The translations under genes were made by a program, and so were the position numbers. Below the pieces are notes generated by a model that was given only the letters and a program-made list of their open reading frames with translations, was not told the DNA's origin and did no database searches. DNA of 64,000 nucleotides from positions 139,315 through 203,314 of the forward strand of contig MNCI01035238.1 in assembly GCA_015680685.1 (NCBI GenBank), written 5' to 3'. Positions 42,970 through 55,819 of the stretch are shown here, piece by piece (position 1 is the stretch's first letter; the number at the start of each line of letters is the position of its first letter). This DNA comes from Gnetum montanum. Taxonomy: Eukaryota; Streptophyta; Gnetopsida; Gnetales; Gnetaceae.

Positions 42970-45900
42970 AAGTTTCCCCAATGGTGAGAGGGAGAGAAAA
43001 AAATGCATGATCATGGTTAGTTTAACTATTCTTTACCTTTTAGTTAGGATTGGTTGGATTCGTTGATATGCTTATTTTTTTAATTAGACATGTTTATTGA
43101 CTTTTGACAAATGCACGAGAAACCTACGAAAAATTAATTACATGGATAAAGTAAGCTTTCTTGAGTTGAAGTAGGCATTGCTTGCGAGTTTGAGAGGTTT
43201 TAGCATCAAACAAGGAACAATGCATTTACTCTCATTTTCTTATAGAATTTGTAGAATTTGTAAGAAGTGTATCAATGATCTTATATTTTTGTAAAGGAGA
43301 ATTCTAAGACAAAGTTAAAAAATATATTCTTTTTTCTCTTCTCTTGAGATTATTTGTAATTAATAATGAATATACTATAATTTGAAACATTTACAAAAAT
43401 TTATACATGCAAATATAGAGTTTGGCATAAAATGAATCTTTGATCTTAACACTAAAATGTATGTTTTACATAAATGTTCATTACATAATAACCTTAGTGA
43501 TGACAACTATGACATAATAATCTTCGAATGATATACAAACGATGTTAATGCATGTCTTTTGGAATGATTACATATGAAAGTAAAACTAAATGTATGTAAT
43601 TATGTTCACTAAGACATTCTAGATTTGTTAGATCATACTAGTTTTAGAAATTCCTTTTATAAAAATTCTCTATTACTCAATATTTCACATTGCTTCATTT
43701 GTTCAAAGTTAACTCCACCAAATACACATTTCCAAAATGTATCATTATCATCATTCCTCCTCATCATCATCCTAGGCTTATCCCAATAAAATGAGATCAA
43801 CTACATGAGTTCATTTACTTCTATGAAGAGCTAGATTCTTATCTACTTGCAATTTCTTAATATCATCTTCAATTATTTTTTTCCATGTCTTTTTTTAATC
43901 TTACTTTCAATGGCTTTCTTATAATAGTTATGTTGCAATCTTTTTTAATAGGCTCATTCCGTGATCTTCTTTATACACATCTAAACCATGTAAGATATAA
44001 ATCCTGTGTAACTTAAAAGAAACCACTATTTCAAGACTTCCTCTAATGTTTATATTGTGCAATTTATCCTTTTTTGTAATATTCAACACCCATACAAGAA
44101 TTTGCATTTTCGCTCCACTTGTTCATGCCTTCTTTTTGCAACCCAATATAAGATAGCAAGCCTAATTATTGTCTTATAAAATGTATGTATTTTCTAAAAG
44201 TAATGAAAATCATCTACCCATGTTATATTACGATAGAAAAGATAAAATATTTAAAACTATTATTAAAACCACTATTTTATGGCCAATATTTCTGAAGTCA
44301 TCTCTTATAATTTTAGTCATTTACAATATGGGGTTGTCTATATGAGTTAATTTTAGTCATTCACCTTTATCAAAAGCTAAAAGCTTAATCTATGTGCAAT
44401 TTTTATCATATCTATTTTAACCATTTATTTCCATATCTTTTTTTTTTAATCTTCCTCTCTACAAGCTTTTTGAAATAGTAAAGTGAAAACCTTCTTTGAA
44501 AGGTTCATTATTTGATTTTTTGAACACGATCAAACCATCTAGCATGCCATTCTAATGACTTAGTTATTTAGAATAGAAGTTATTCCAAGTCTTTTAATAT
44601 TTGTATTGTGTCATTTGTCTCATCTTATAACATTCAACATCCATCAATAACTATACATATTTTTGTCATACTAATTTATTGCTTATTATTATCCCATGAT
44701 TTAATGCCCTTTCTATTGGCTTATTTTGATGAGTTTATTATGCTTAGAAGATAATTATTTGAAGAACATGACTTGTAGTCCATTCATAGCTAATTGCAAC
44801 AAAGGTGCGACTTGCACCAAACAATCTTGTAGTCATTTTATCAATTTTCCTCATGAAATGCTAGTTGTAATGAATTAGCAGAAATTTCTCATACTATAGT
44901 TGCAACATTATGGTAGTAGATTGCCAAGAAACTATGAGTTGCAGTAAGCTTGTAGTTAGAAACCTATGATCAAGCTAACTCTTAATATGAGAAAGCTACA
45001 AGACACATTCATTTCTTAACCAAAAGTTTATAAGGTATAACTCATAACTTATTCGTAGTCATCATCGAATTAGTAATTTGAAGATCACTGGAGTTTAAAC
45101 TAAAGGTCATTTGTAATGGTATTAGTCTAAGATCAAGCTAACTCTTAGTATGAGAAAGCTACAAGACATATCCATTTCATAACCAAATTTTTATGTGTCG
45201 TAACTCATAACTTATTCATAGTCATTATCAAATTAGCAATTTGAAGATCATTGGAGTTTAAGCTAAAGCTCATTTATAATGGTATTAACCTACGTTAAAT
45301 CACATATAGTTTGCAACATCTTAATTAGGCTTAATTGAATATTTTGTGATTATCACTGAAGGATTGCAAGTTGATTGCAACTCATAGCTAATCTATACTC
45401 ACTAATCCAACCACCAAAATGTAATTATTTATAGCTAGAATTAAATTGTTCTTGAAGCTATTAATGCTTAGCATTTATCTAATAGTTGGGATCATTAAAA
45501 TTAAAAAAATTATAGTAGAATAAAAGTCAAATAGAAAGTTAGGATTTAATTCAATAGTGAACTTTACATTAAGAGTCGCATTCAACTTTGATGCTTTAAT
45601 GAATGTTGTTTCTTTATTTCCTTTTCATGTTCAATTGATTTTATGTTCCCTTATTATTATTTCTATTAATAATTCAATTCAATTGAATTAATTAATGTTA
45701 GTGATTTGAAATCAATCAATTCCCATATCTCACACTTTACATAAGTGCTTAAACCTTGATCATTCACGCAAATCTCTTATTATAATGGTTATAGCTTAAA
45801 ATCACTTAGCACACATGTTACTTTTTATGGCATAGATCAACATTTAACATTATATAATATATTTCTCTTAACCATCACTTAGAGTGATAATAACGTAATT

Positions 45901-47600
45901 CTTTCTTAAGTCATAAGATTTAAGTTTAAGCTTGGGTAGTATCAAAGTGCACAATGATGATAAGGTTCTTTTATATTTTCTAGATCAAAAAAATGACATC
46001 TCAAAATTCAATAAAAAGGTTAACCACCACTAGACCACTAGTTATGCTACCTGCTAGTGGTCATTTTCTAGTAAAAATAGAGCCTCGTATTGAAAGATTT
46101 ACAGAAATTAAATGGCAACAATAAGCAATATTTGAATGCACAACATAAATAAGGTCCCTTTAAACCTTCAAAATAATCAAGCATTACTTCAAAATTCACT
46201 AAAAAGTTGACCACTATCAAACCACTAGTTAATGTTGTTGTCAGTGGTGAAAACTTGAAATACCATAAGTTAACAACAAGTTGTGGTTAAGTTAACAAAG
46301 TATACCACAAGTCATGGTGAGGTTGTAGTATCCAAAAAAACATTAGAAATGAAGACCACAAGTCATGGTAAAGTTTTGATGGCCTAACCATGGGCCATGA
46401 TGGCCTCAAAAGATGTCATTCTATTGTACGTTGCCTCTAAGTCAATTTTGTGAAGACCACCAGTTGTGGGGAGGTTGTGCTATAATACCACAAATTGTGG
46501 TGAAGTCATGGTAGCTTAAAAAGCTAAAAAATAGGAGCATTTGAACTTTGTGTGTTGTACAAGTTGACCATGGATCATGATCTAAATTCTTTGTAGACCA
46601 CGCATCATGGTTTGGTTGTGGTTTAACCAACAAATTAGATAAGAAGTCATAGCTCGAATTTTATGGAGGATTTAACAAATGTAATGGTAGAGTTGACTAG
46701 GAAATAATGTTTAGACCTAAGATCTAGTGTTGCATGGGCTAGATTTTACAAACAAACGTGATAATGGGTGAGATAACATGAATTTAAAGAGATAAGAGGT
46801 CTCTAACATGGTTGGGTAGCTTAGCTTCAGATTTGGACAATATTTTCATCATACAAATGCACATAAAGGACTCAAACCACAACTTTAAGAGAATTCTCTT
46901 AGACTCATTTAGAGGCCAATCCCATGCAGTTTAACATCAAATTTCACATGTCCTTCACATATACAAAAGAGGGATTCACAAACATGAACTATGCCTATGC
47001 TTTGACACAAATCTATGACATAATTAAGGTTGAGATTATATAAAAAGTGCTAAGAAATGTGAAGCAATATGACCTCAAGCATGTATAAGGGTTGGGCTTA
47101 ACATTTAGCATAATAAACATAAGAAATTGAGGGACAAATTGACCGTTCATAGCTACCTCTTTTTCACAATGAACACAACCCTAAATGCCTACAAAAAATG
47201 TCTACAAAACAACTATATAAACTTTTAGACTTTAAAGATGCTTCAAATACATGAAGTGGAGGAAAAAACATGAAATTCTACTTCATATAAAGTGGCATTC
47301 ATGTCATTCAACATAGCTAGACATTTCATCAAACACTTGAAAATAGAACATTCATAATGAAACTTCAATTACAAAACATATGCACAAAATATAAACATAG
47401 AAGCACAAAAATGTAGCATCTCTTGGATGCATCTTCATAGATATTTCTTTACCTAAAAGTCATCGGATTTGTGAGAAATGAGAATACATGAGAATGCATT
47501 AAGAAAATAAAAGAATTAGAGCAAATGTGAGAGAATTATGAGAAAGTTGGTGAGGTATTGACAAAAATTTGCAACTAGGGCTTACCTTAGATGGAAGAGC
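42970..47600. other. AT-rich intergenic DNA with diverged duplications
   Basis: No gene supported. Includes a diverged pair of about 300 bp (43,836-44,120 and 44,377-44,680) sharing TTTAATCTT, AGGTTCATT/AGGCTCATT, AACCAT and TTCAACA-CCAT blocks; a 163-bp tandem duplication (44,968-45,293); and a diverged repeat with GACCACTAGTTAT (46,000-46,260). ACCACAAGTCATGG units recur at 46,266-46,620. Confidence 0.55.
44968..45293. repeat. 163-bp tandem duplication
   Basis: Copy 1 starts GATCAAGCTAACTCTTA at 44,968 and copy 2 at 45,131. Both continue with TATGAGAAAGCTACAAGACA, AACTCATAACTTATTC and AATTTGAAGATCA, with clear similarity to the end. Confidence 0.9.
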
Positions 47601-49000
47601 TTTCAAATGAAAGAGACATTATTACAAGATTCCAAGAAGGATGAAGAGTATTGTTTATTGGAGCTTCAAACTAGGATTAGAAAATGGAGCATGAAAGGAG
47701 AAAGAAAATCTTGAGAAGACTCATCCTCACTTCATTATATAATGCTCCATTGTGCTTTACATGGAGGCCATTGGCCTCAATTTATAACTTGAGAAGGGGG
47801 AGAATTTTTCCAAGTTTAACATGCTTCTCATAAATCCTCTATTAATCCCTTCTTTTTCTTTTGGGATATTTCCTCCTATTATGCTTTTTTAGCTATATTT
47901 ATTTAGCTTTCTAGCCTTCTTTAACACTTAACTTTAAAGAATAAAAACTCTAATAACATTGGAGGACTAAAAAAATAACAAAGACAAAAGTTTGGCATTA
48001 CTCAAAATCATGACAAACATAGCTACTCAAAAGAGATTAGGCTTTTGTTCATCTGCTAACCCTCCCAAGATCCTACCTTGGTAGGCTAAGCATTAAGCCT
48101 CTAGTTGATATTCCATTATTTTTCTTTATCATTGTTACAGAAAATTTTCCTTTTAGAATGGTGTTGAATCTCAAAAATAATATTAATGATAAAAAAAACA
48201 TCAAAGTATATTATACGTTAAGCATTGAGAAGAGGTTAAACTTCAACAACATATAAATAAAGGTGCGACAATTATGAAGATGTCTTATTAGATGTACAAT
48301 CTTAAAATTGACTTTGAAAAATGAAGAAAATAAATTTAGTTTTTAGTAGGAAAGTTGGTTTTCATCTTAATAATCTTTATATCACTTTCAAAATCCATCC
48401 TCGAAGTTAAATAGCAAAATGATTTGAGATAAAAATAGAAGATTGTAATAAAGTAGTAACCTTTTAAAAAAAGGTAAATTCATTTATAAATAAAGGTGTC
48501 TATTTTCACCATTAGTTTTTCCCTTCAAAAAAACACTACATTCATAACTTTTACCATAATCTATAGGCTACTTATTAACACTATTTATGATCTTTAAGTT
48601 AACATTGTTCTTTCTGAATGAGAATGAATTTTTTAGATGAACTCCTTCTTTGGTTTCTATGCTACTACATAATTTTTGTATCTTTTGCTTCTTCTTGTTT
48701 TTTCATATGCTTGCCTTATACATATTTTTTCTATTCTCAGTATTTTTTCATAAACCTCAAAAGTTAAGAGGCTGTTAGTCCGAGTTACACTTAAGAAGAC
48801 CTTTCTTGGTCATAGTAAATAATTTCTTTTGGACATAATACCAAAGGGAAGCTTCCCAATCATAGTAAATAATATAAATAGATAGTATCAGAGAGGAGAT
48901 GAGGGAAAGCTATATAATCATGGAAAATCATAAATATTGGTTGTACCATTCTTTTTTGTAGCTTTCACTTAGAAAAAATCTAGCATCTCACTTAATTTTC
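47600..49000. other. AT-rich intergenic DNA, nothing recognised
   Basis: No coding, RNA or defined repeat feature could be supported. Short ORFs are random in character. Confidence 0.5.
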
Positions 49001-49017
49001 TTTCACCATGCATCTTC

Positions 49018-49525
49018 CTTTTAGATAGGAAATTTCAAAACTAGTTTGATAGATCCAAAAGGGTCTTAGTGGGTGTAAGTAAAAATTTTCATTTCAATTT
49101 TGGAGCTAAGAAAACTCTGTATTATTATAAATGATTTTATTTGCATTAATAAATTTTATATTTAGAATCTTTAATTTCTTGTAAAGGGAAAAGATCCTCT
49201 AGGCCAATATTTATGTATGTATGTATATAATAAACAAATAGTTAAGTTATTTTCATCACATGTTTTAAGGCATTTAATTTGTAACACTATCATTGGTAAA
49301 ATTTTGATTATAAGGTAGGTAACCCAAAATTTCAATAAGCACCAATCATAATGTAAAATTAGTAAGTAAAGACTCATATACTTAAAGGTTGGTAGACATC
49401 TTATTTGCAATGAATAAAAATGAGGTGTTTGCCTAGTAGTACAAGTCTTGGCTTGGTGACCCCATGTCATAGGTTCAATTCAACTAGGTAGCACTAAGTT
49501 ATAAACTTCTATAAATCTTGGGATG
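49018..49525 (+). mobile_element. SINE-like remnants
   Basis: 49,028-49,085 repeats the body of the 40.5-kb remnant (AAAACTAGTTTGATAGATCC, GTCTTAGTGG, GTAAGTAAAAA). 49,421-49,510 has the tRNA-like head: TGCCTAGTAGTACAAGTCTT and box B AGGTTCAATTC (49,470-49,480), followed by GGTAGCACTAAGTTATAAAC. A third head-like piece with AGGTTTAATTCC lies at 50,008-50,062. Confidence 0.5.
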
Positions 49526-50080
49526 TACCTATGTTTCAATTATTTCAGGTTCCAACATCCCTTATTTGCAACAAAATCCCTTTTTCTGCTTAGTGTGACA
49601 TCATTTAATAGCTCATGCTTTAGCTATAGTTCTAAATGCATATATCATTCTTTTTTCTTTTTTGTTTATAAGAAACCTTTAGTACCAAGTGAAAATCTAA
49701 GAGGGTGCTTCTCAAAGAGGGCAAGGCTTGATCATTTTCCTACTTAGAAGGGAGGCTTTTCAGGATTGGTTACAAGGATGAAAACCTAAAATTGAGTTTC
49801 TAAAATCATTAGGCTATACCTTTTATATTTTGTTAAGTTTCACCATTCTTTGATGCTTCTCTACAGTTATACTTTGAATTTTGTTTATAACATATTTTTT
49901 TGGGGTCCAACGCCCCTCAACCTTGTTTGCAAAAACATTACTAGGAATGAGCTATCACAAATTCTTTTTTTGTATCATACTAAATTTATAAAATTATTTT
50001 CTAAGTTTAAAATGAGGTGCTAGTTTTATGGTAAGAGTTTAGGTATCATAGGTTTAATTCCTGAAAAAAATAGTTTAAAA

Positions 50081-50549
50081 AATAAAGAGAAAAACATCAA
50101 ATCAATGACTTATATAAGCAAATTTGTGAAGCCTTGGATGAAATAATAAAATGAATTATTTCCACAATGAATTGAATTATTTTTCTAAGATTTGTTTGAC
50201 TAATTCAATTCTAGCCAATATGTGTTGCATGATGTCTATATTTCTTAGTGTAACTCATTGGGATCAAAAATAAAGAGAAAAAAATATCAAATAAATGACT
50301 CATGTAAGCAAATTTGTGAAGGCTTGGATGAAATGAATTATTTCCATGTTAAATTGAATTATTTTACAGAAATTTCTTTGGCTAATTCAACTCTAGCACT
50401 CTTGTTGCATGATGTCTATATTTCTTAGTGTAACTCATTGGGATTGAAAATAATGTCCTAGATCCTATGAAATCTATTTGACTAATTCAACTATAGCTAA
50501 TATGTATTGCACAATTATTATATTTCCTAGCATAACTCATTAGGATTGA
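50081..50549. repeat. About 185-bp tandem repeat, 2.6 copies
   Basis: Units begin AATAAAGAGAAAAA at 50,081 and 50,269 and AATAATGTCC at 50,449. Shared blocks are AAGCAAATTTGTGAAG, TTGCATGATGTCTATATTTC and AACTCATTGGGAT. Spacing is 188 then 180 bp. Confidence 0.9.
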
Positions 50550-52000
50550 ACATCTGAATCATAAGAGGTAGGTCATAAGCCTTAAATAAGAAGTTAGACC
50601 TTATTGATTATTAACACTAGGTAAGGGAGCTACACATCTATCTAAAAACTACACAAGGGATCTATGATTTTTTTTTTTTTATTTTTTTACAAAAACTTGA
50701 GTTCAAATTTAATTTAATACATTGAGCATTAATTCTAACTTTTAGTAGTAATTTTGAAAACTATCATTGCATATATAGGAAGGCAAATTATGTTGAAGAC
50801 TACTTGATGTAAAAGTTAACAAAATCATTCAACGATTTTGCAATAATTATTATTTAATTTTTTACAATGTTACCTAAGATCAATACTTTAATTAGATGGT
50901 GAGATTAATAAGGTATAAGAAATAGGGGGTTGTTAGAACTTGAAGTGGATGATTATATAAACCTTTAGGATGTATAGCCAACATGAAATTTTATAACTCA
51001 ACATTACTCACATCCATAACTTGGAGTTTTTAAATCAAGAGTCTTATCACTAGGCTAACTCTTCATTGTTTATAAGGTATAAGAAATAGAATTGAAGCAA
51101 ACTTTGTTTAAAAAATACATTACTTAGGAAGAGGGATAGGGGATATAGACTTCCATTAGGGGATGGATAGGGTAGTCACATAAATCAAATCCAATCATTT
51201 AGGCTTGTAAATGTGTTCTCTAATGTATCTAATCAAATGGTTTCACTCTTGCCTTGGAACCCTCTAGTGCTACTTACACGGTGCATCTATATTTTTTTAG
51301 TAAAATTTTTTCAAAGATGAAGGTAAATTGAAGAAATTTGTAACAACTCAATAAATCATAAATAGTTTTTTGAGGGTAAGGAAATATATATGCCTAGAAT
51401 AATGCCTCCAGGCTAATGTGTTATAAAATGTGATATTTTTAAGGGTAAGAACCATATTACTTTCATGCAAATACCTCATTTTTCCAATGAAACAAAAAGA
51501 AGAAAGTATATAGAATACTGGTTGTAGGTTAGATGATTAGCTTGCATAAAGCTGTATTTGCAAATATTTGTTCAAAGCTCATTACTACGACACCCATTTA
51601 CACTTAATTTATTGCTGGCCTAAAGAATAACAGCACCGCTATGCACTCCCTTTGTTACTAATTTAAGGGGTATCCTTGGCATTGCTATATCTTAAATACC
51701 ATACACCTATATAGAAATGAGTAGGATACATTCCTCGTTTAAATATTGTTAAAATAGAGCACATTTTCATTGTTACATGGATCTTAAACTCAATTCAATG
51801 TTATTTCTTTAGCACATTGGTAAAGCAATATGGGTCTTAAATGCAACTCTTTCCCGAGTAAGATTCCAAAAATATTCAAAACTGAGATTTTTTTTTCTTT
51901 TCCTTTCTAATAACAAGAACCATTACTGCAGCACATTATCATCGAAGTCGGCTAAATCGTAAATGTTAAAGGCCGCATTAACAAGCGACAAAGACAGAGT
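50550..52000. other. Intergenic DNA
   Basis: AT-rich, no recognised gene or repeat. Sequence complexity and GC rise after about 51,900 towards the XTH gene. Confidence 0.45.
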
Positions 52001-52477
52001 TAATGCCAACCTTATTTCATTTGCCAGGGTTATCAAAACAACATGGGAACGAGACAAAAGCTCAAATCTGTGAAGATAACGCTCCACGCCCAATCAACGC
52101 TGCCAACTGCCTCATAAATCCAAATATCCACTTCAGAAGTCATAACAGTCGGCACAAGAAATTACCGTTTATTTAACTGTTAAGAAAAAACATATTAAAA
52201 CAAGTGGAAAATTTCCAACCCAAAAGCTCTGGCAGCATAAGTCCAAACTGCAAATTGCAGCCAATGGGTAGAACACAGAAAACAATTTACATGAACGTTC
52301 TTACTGACATAAGCTTTGAACCTGTCCGAAACAGACTAAATTGTTATTGTTCAGAAAATCAGGAAACTGAGTTAACAGTATTGACTTGACCAAGGCAAAA
52401 ATGGGTTTTGAAAAAGCAGAATCCACCTGCTGCTGGAGTCACAGCTGCACGAGTAATGACCAATCACGCTCACTAGA

Positions 52478-52864
52478 TCAAGTGCTGCCAGCGAACTTCC
52501 CCACAAAATAATTTGACCTGAAAATATGGAAACATGCAAAGTTGCTGATTTCGTTTATCTCTGTAACTTTCCTTGCATGCCGACACTGAAAATTTTGCCC
52601 CTGTAAAAGAGCAGAAATTTTGTTGGTGAGACGATCATGCCCCCTAAAAAAATATGGCCGGAAAAGTGTAATAACGGCTAAGATATAAAAGACAAGAGCC
52701 ACGGTCAGAAAACAACGGTCATGTTGCAGGAAAAAAAAAGCATTAAAAAAATAGAGATAACATAGCAAACACGTTTCCTGACGGAGGTGGTGTTTTGATC
52801 CACAAGAATTTAACCTCCGGCCAGCCAACCCACAAACGAGAAGAAGCAGCAGCAAGTTACCCAT
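52478..52864 (-). CDS. Hypothetical small secreted-type ORF, upstream of XTH and divergent
   Basis: A 128-codon minus-strand ORF starts MGNLLLLLLVCGLAGRRLNS, a plausible signal peptide, followed by Cys-rich CGSKHHLRQETCLLCYL and then a second hydrophobic stretch. No family recognised. It lies 470 bp upstream of the XTH start, in the promoter or leader region of that gene, so it may be chance. Confidence 0.15.
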   Translation of the reverse strand: MGNLLLLLLVCGLAGRRLNSCGSKHHLRQETCLLCYLYFFNAFFFLQHDRCFLTVALVFYILAVITLFRPYFFRGHDRLTNKISALLQGQNFQCRHARKVTEINEISNFACFHIFRSNYFVGKFAGST

Positions 52865-53333
52865 GACTGAAAAAGCTTTTTCTGGCCTAGAAAATCAGTG
52901 GATTTTGTTTTTTTTGGAACTCAGTTTGCTGGCTTTTGGTTAGCTTGCAGAAGGGGATATTGCTTGCTGTTATCTGAAATCGAAGTTTTTTTTTTTTTAC
53001 TTAAAAAGCTGTGAGGCGCCGCCAGGTCACGGACGGTGGCTTCTTCTTGAGTGGTTAGTGGTGTTGGTATTTATGTGCACCGAATCTGCTACTGTGTGTT
53101 GTGAGCAAATTCAGTGGGAAATAGGAAAAAAGACATGGCTCTGTGCAGAACTGCAAATTGAGTTCTTCCTGTGACAAGTTTTTGTGGAAGCCTTCACAGC
53201 TTGAATCCGTCTGGTCTGATTGATTTGGATTGAGTTGTCGGATTCTGAGGGCTCGGATAAAGCTGCTGCCTATTTGAAGCAGGATTTTTGCAGTGTCTTG
53301 GCAAGGTTTGAGTCTGGGGTTAGGCAGAAAGCT
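52684..53333 (+). promoter_or_regulatory. Putative promoter and 5' leader of the XTH gene
   Basis: Two TATA candidates exist: TATAAAAG at 52,684-52,691 (better match, 640 bp upstream of the ATG) and TATTTATG at 53,070-53,077 (weaker, but giving a leader of about 235 bp). GGCGCCGCCAGG and a TC-rich stretch lie between. I cannot choose a transcription start from sequence alone. Confidence 0.3.
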
Positions 53334-55819
53334 ATGGGGATGCTCTGGGTTGCAGGATTTTTGGTGGTTTTGGTTTTTGGATTTGGAAAGGTTGAATGCA
53401 GAGAGCAGTATCATCATCAGCCTCCAAAGAATATCAGGGTTGCTAAGCCCTGGGAGGGATTGGCAGGAGCCCTGAAATATGGAGATGCTTATGAAAATCT
53501 TTTTGGGGATGGTAACATCAAGGCTTCCAAGGATGGAAGCAGCGTTTCTCTGCACATGACCAAGAGCTCTGGTTTGTGATAATAATTCTGTTCAGCTGTT
53601 GATTTTCTTTAATTTTCTCTCCTAAGTGTTTTTTCGTGTGTCCTGTTTTCAATGGAGATTGATGTTCTTTTTTTGGTTTTTTCTCAACTAGGGATGAATT
53701 CATAGGTCCATGTTTCTGTCAGGCTTGAATTCAGGGTATATATGCAGGGAATGATTGGAATTTCGGTATCTGAGTTATTATCTGCTGTGATGTTTTTGAT
53801 TTTTTTGGCAGGTTCTGGAATACTGTCCCAGGATGTTTTTATGCATGGGTTTTTCAGCGCCTCAATCAAGCTGCCAGAGGATTACACAGCAGGGATCGTG
53901 GCCGCTTTTTATGTAAGCAACAGAGCATGAAATTCTGATTTCGTACATGGGTTGGGTTTTTTATTTTGCCCACTTGAATTCTTGCAATTCATATTATACA
54001 ATTTTAATTTCTGTTTCTTCTTTGTTTGATTCTTCTTTCCCAGAACCAATTTCTGGGTCGGTTTCCTGGCTTCAATTCAGTCTTGCAGTTCTGCAATCTC
54101 TGCAAGTTACAGTCTCATGGGGCCAAAAAGAAGTCTTTTCTGGATTTTTCCTTTTTGCATACATCAAGGTCTAAAATTTTGTAACCAGCCTGATTCTTGA
54201 ATCTTGGGTCATGTTCTGCTGGTAATAGCTTTATCAGCTCTGCTGCTAATGTCTGAGACTTTTAGTGGGCTTAACTTATGTCCTGATCCTGTAATCTGAG
54301 TCAGTGTGGTGATGGGTTCTTTACTGTGGCTGGGTTGATTCTTCAAACTTGGGTCAAATCCTCTAATGATTTTGTTACTCCTTGTTATGATTTTTACTTT
54401 TACCCTGATTCTCTGGACCTGGTTACGGGGGTAACGGCAGGATCTCAAAAGTTTAATCGACAGGTAAAAGTTTCTCTATGTACTCTGGAATCTGATTCCT
54501 GACGGTTTTAGCTCCACTTTTAGAGTTTGGCCGTTTAAAGCCTCTATGGGTGGTTATCTTTATGTCTGTCCTCGCCCTTTCGCGTTTGCTTTTAGCCTTT
54601 CAATAATTGAAATCGTGGTAGAATTATTCTTGATCCACCACGGCCGTTTCAATTTCTCCATCTACAGTCTTCTTCTTACATCAAGAAACATCTCTTCGTG
54701 CCTTTTCCAAAAACTCTGTTTTGAATGGCCCGAAAAATCTCTTAGGGGAGTAGGGGACCTTATTTCCAATGTTTGACTCAGATATTTTTGCATGCCAGCC
54801 TAACTCTGTGTTCTAGCTGTATATTTGTTCATGTCTATGGTTTTTTTAGACATCAAATGGAGGCATGTTCCCGGGCATCCATGACGAATTGGACTTTGAG
54901 TTCCTTGGAAACATCAGAGGCCAGGAATGGAGAATGCAGACCAATATCTACGGGAATGGCAGCACAGAGTCGGGCAGGGAAGAACGCTACACTCTCTGGT
55001 TTGACCCCTCTGAAGATTTCCACCAGTACTCAATCCTCTGGACCTCCAAATCTATCATGTAAGGGAAAAAAAACTGATTAAAAATCCATGATTATCCATG
55101 ATTTTGTAGTCATACAGAATTAATCCCAAAATTTTGCCACCACAGTTTAGGATGAATTTAGACCTTAGAGAAGATTCCATCCTATTACAGCAGTTTTATT
55201 TATGATGTAATCATGTAAGAAACAAAAAAAGGTTGAAATTTGAGAGATTGCATATGTGTTTTGCAGATTCTTCGTAGATGAAGTACCCATCAGGGAGGTA
55301 CTCAAAACAGAATCCATGGGCCTGCAATACCCATCAAAGCCCATGTCAGTGTATGCTACCATTTGGGATGGTTCCACATGGGCCACTAAAGGGGGCAGAT
55401 TCAAGGTGAATTACAGATATGCACCCTTCATCATGACTCTGAGCAACCTGATCCTGGAGGGAAATGCAATAGAGCCAATAATTCATCAGAACATCCCCTT
55501 TTCTTCTTCCTCAGAATACATGTCAGTTATCACAGACAAATCAACCAAGTCCACAAGTTTTGAGAGCATCACAGAGCTTTCAGAGCACCAGAGAGCTCTC
55601 ATGGCCTGGTTCAGGAGCAAATACATTACATATTCTTACTGTGATGATGAGGTAAGGTACCCGGTAGCTCTGGCAGAATGCCCACCAAGAATTCCAGGCA
55701 AGAAAATTGCAACTGAGAGGATCAGGTATCATGGTCATGGGCATGGCAGTCACCGCAGCAGAAACAGACATCACAGTCCTCGTGCCTCTGCAGCGGCAGC
55801 AGCGGCCACTATTGCATAA
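53334..55819 (+). CDS. XTH: Xyloglucan endotransglucosylase/hydrolase, group III-B type (four exons)
   Basis: Exons 53334-53571, 53812-53912, 54850-55058 and 55267-55819 join in frame with GT...AG borders and give 366 residues. Residues 1-22 form a signal peptide (MGMLWVAGFLVVLVFGFGKV, then EC). The GH16 active site is HDELDFEFLG (residues 124-133, DNA 54880-54909) with nucleophile Glu126 and acid/base Glu130, followed by an N-glycosylation site NGS at Asn149. FYTSNGG, NIRGQEWRMQTNIYGNGST, REERYTLWFDP, DEVPIREV and YATIWDGSTWATKGG are typical. HDELDFE rather than HDEIDFE, PIREV and the long C-terminus match the XTH27-30 group, placed in subgroup III-B. Known members cut xyloglucan in the wall and rejoin it to another chain. 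The C-terminus has YCDDEVRYPVALAECPP and a His/Arg-rich, Ala-rich tail. An upstream in-frame ATG at 53220 would add 38 residues before the signal peptide and is less likely. No defects seen. Confidence 0.95.
53572..53811 (+). other. XTH intron 1
   Basis: 240 bp, begins GTTTGTGAT and ends TTTTGGCAG; splits a Gly codon after the first base (phase 1). A T-rich tract precedes the acceptor. Confidence 0.9.
53913..54849 (+). other. XTH intron 2
   Basis: 937 bp, begins GTAAGC and ends GTTTTTTTAG; phase 0, between FY and TSNGG. The open frames inside are not coding. Confidence 0.92.
55059..55266 (+). other. XTH intron 3
   Basis: 208 bp, begins GTAAGGG and ends TGTTTTGCAG; phase 2, within an Ile codon (SII-FFVDE). 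Confidence 0.92.
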
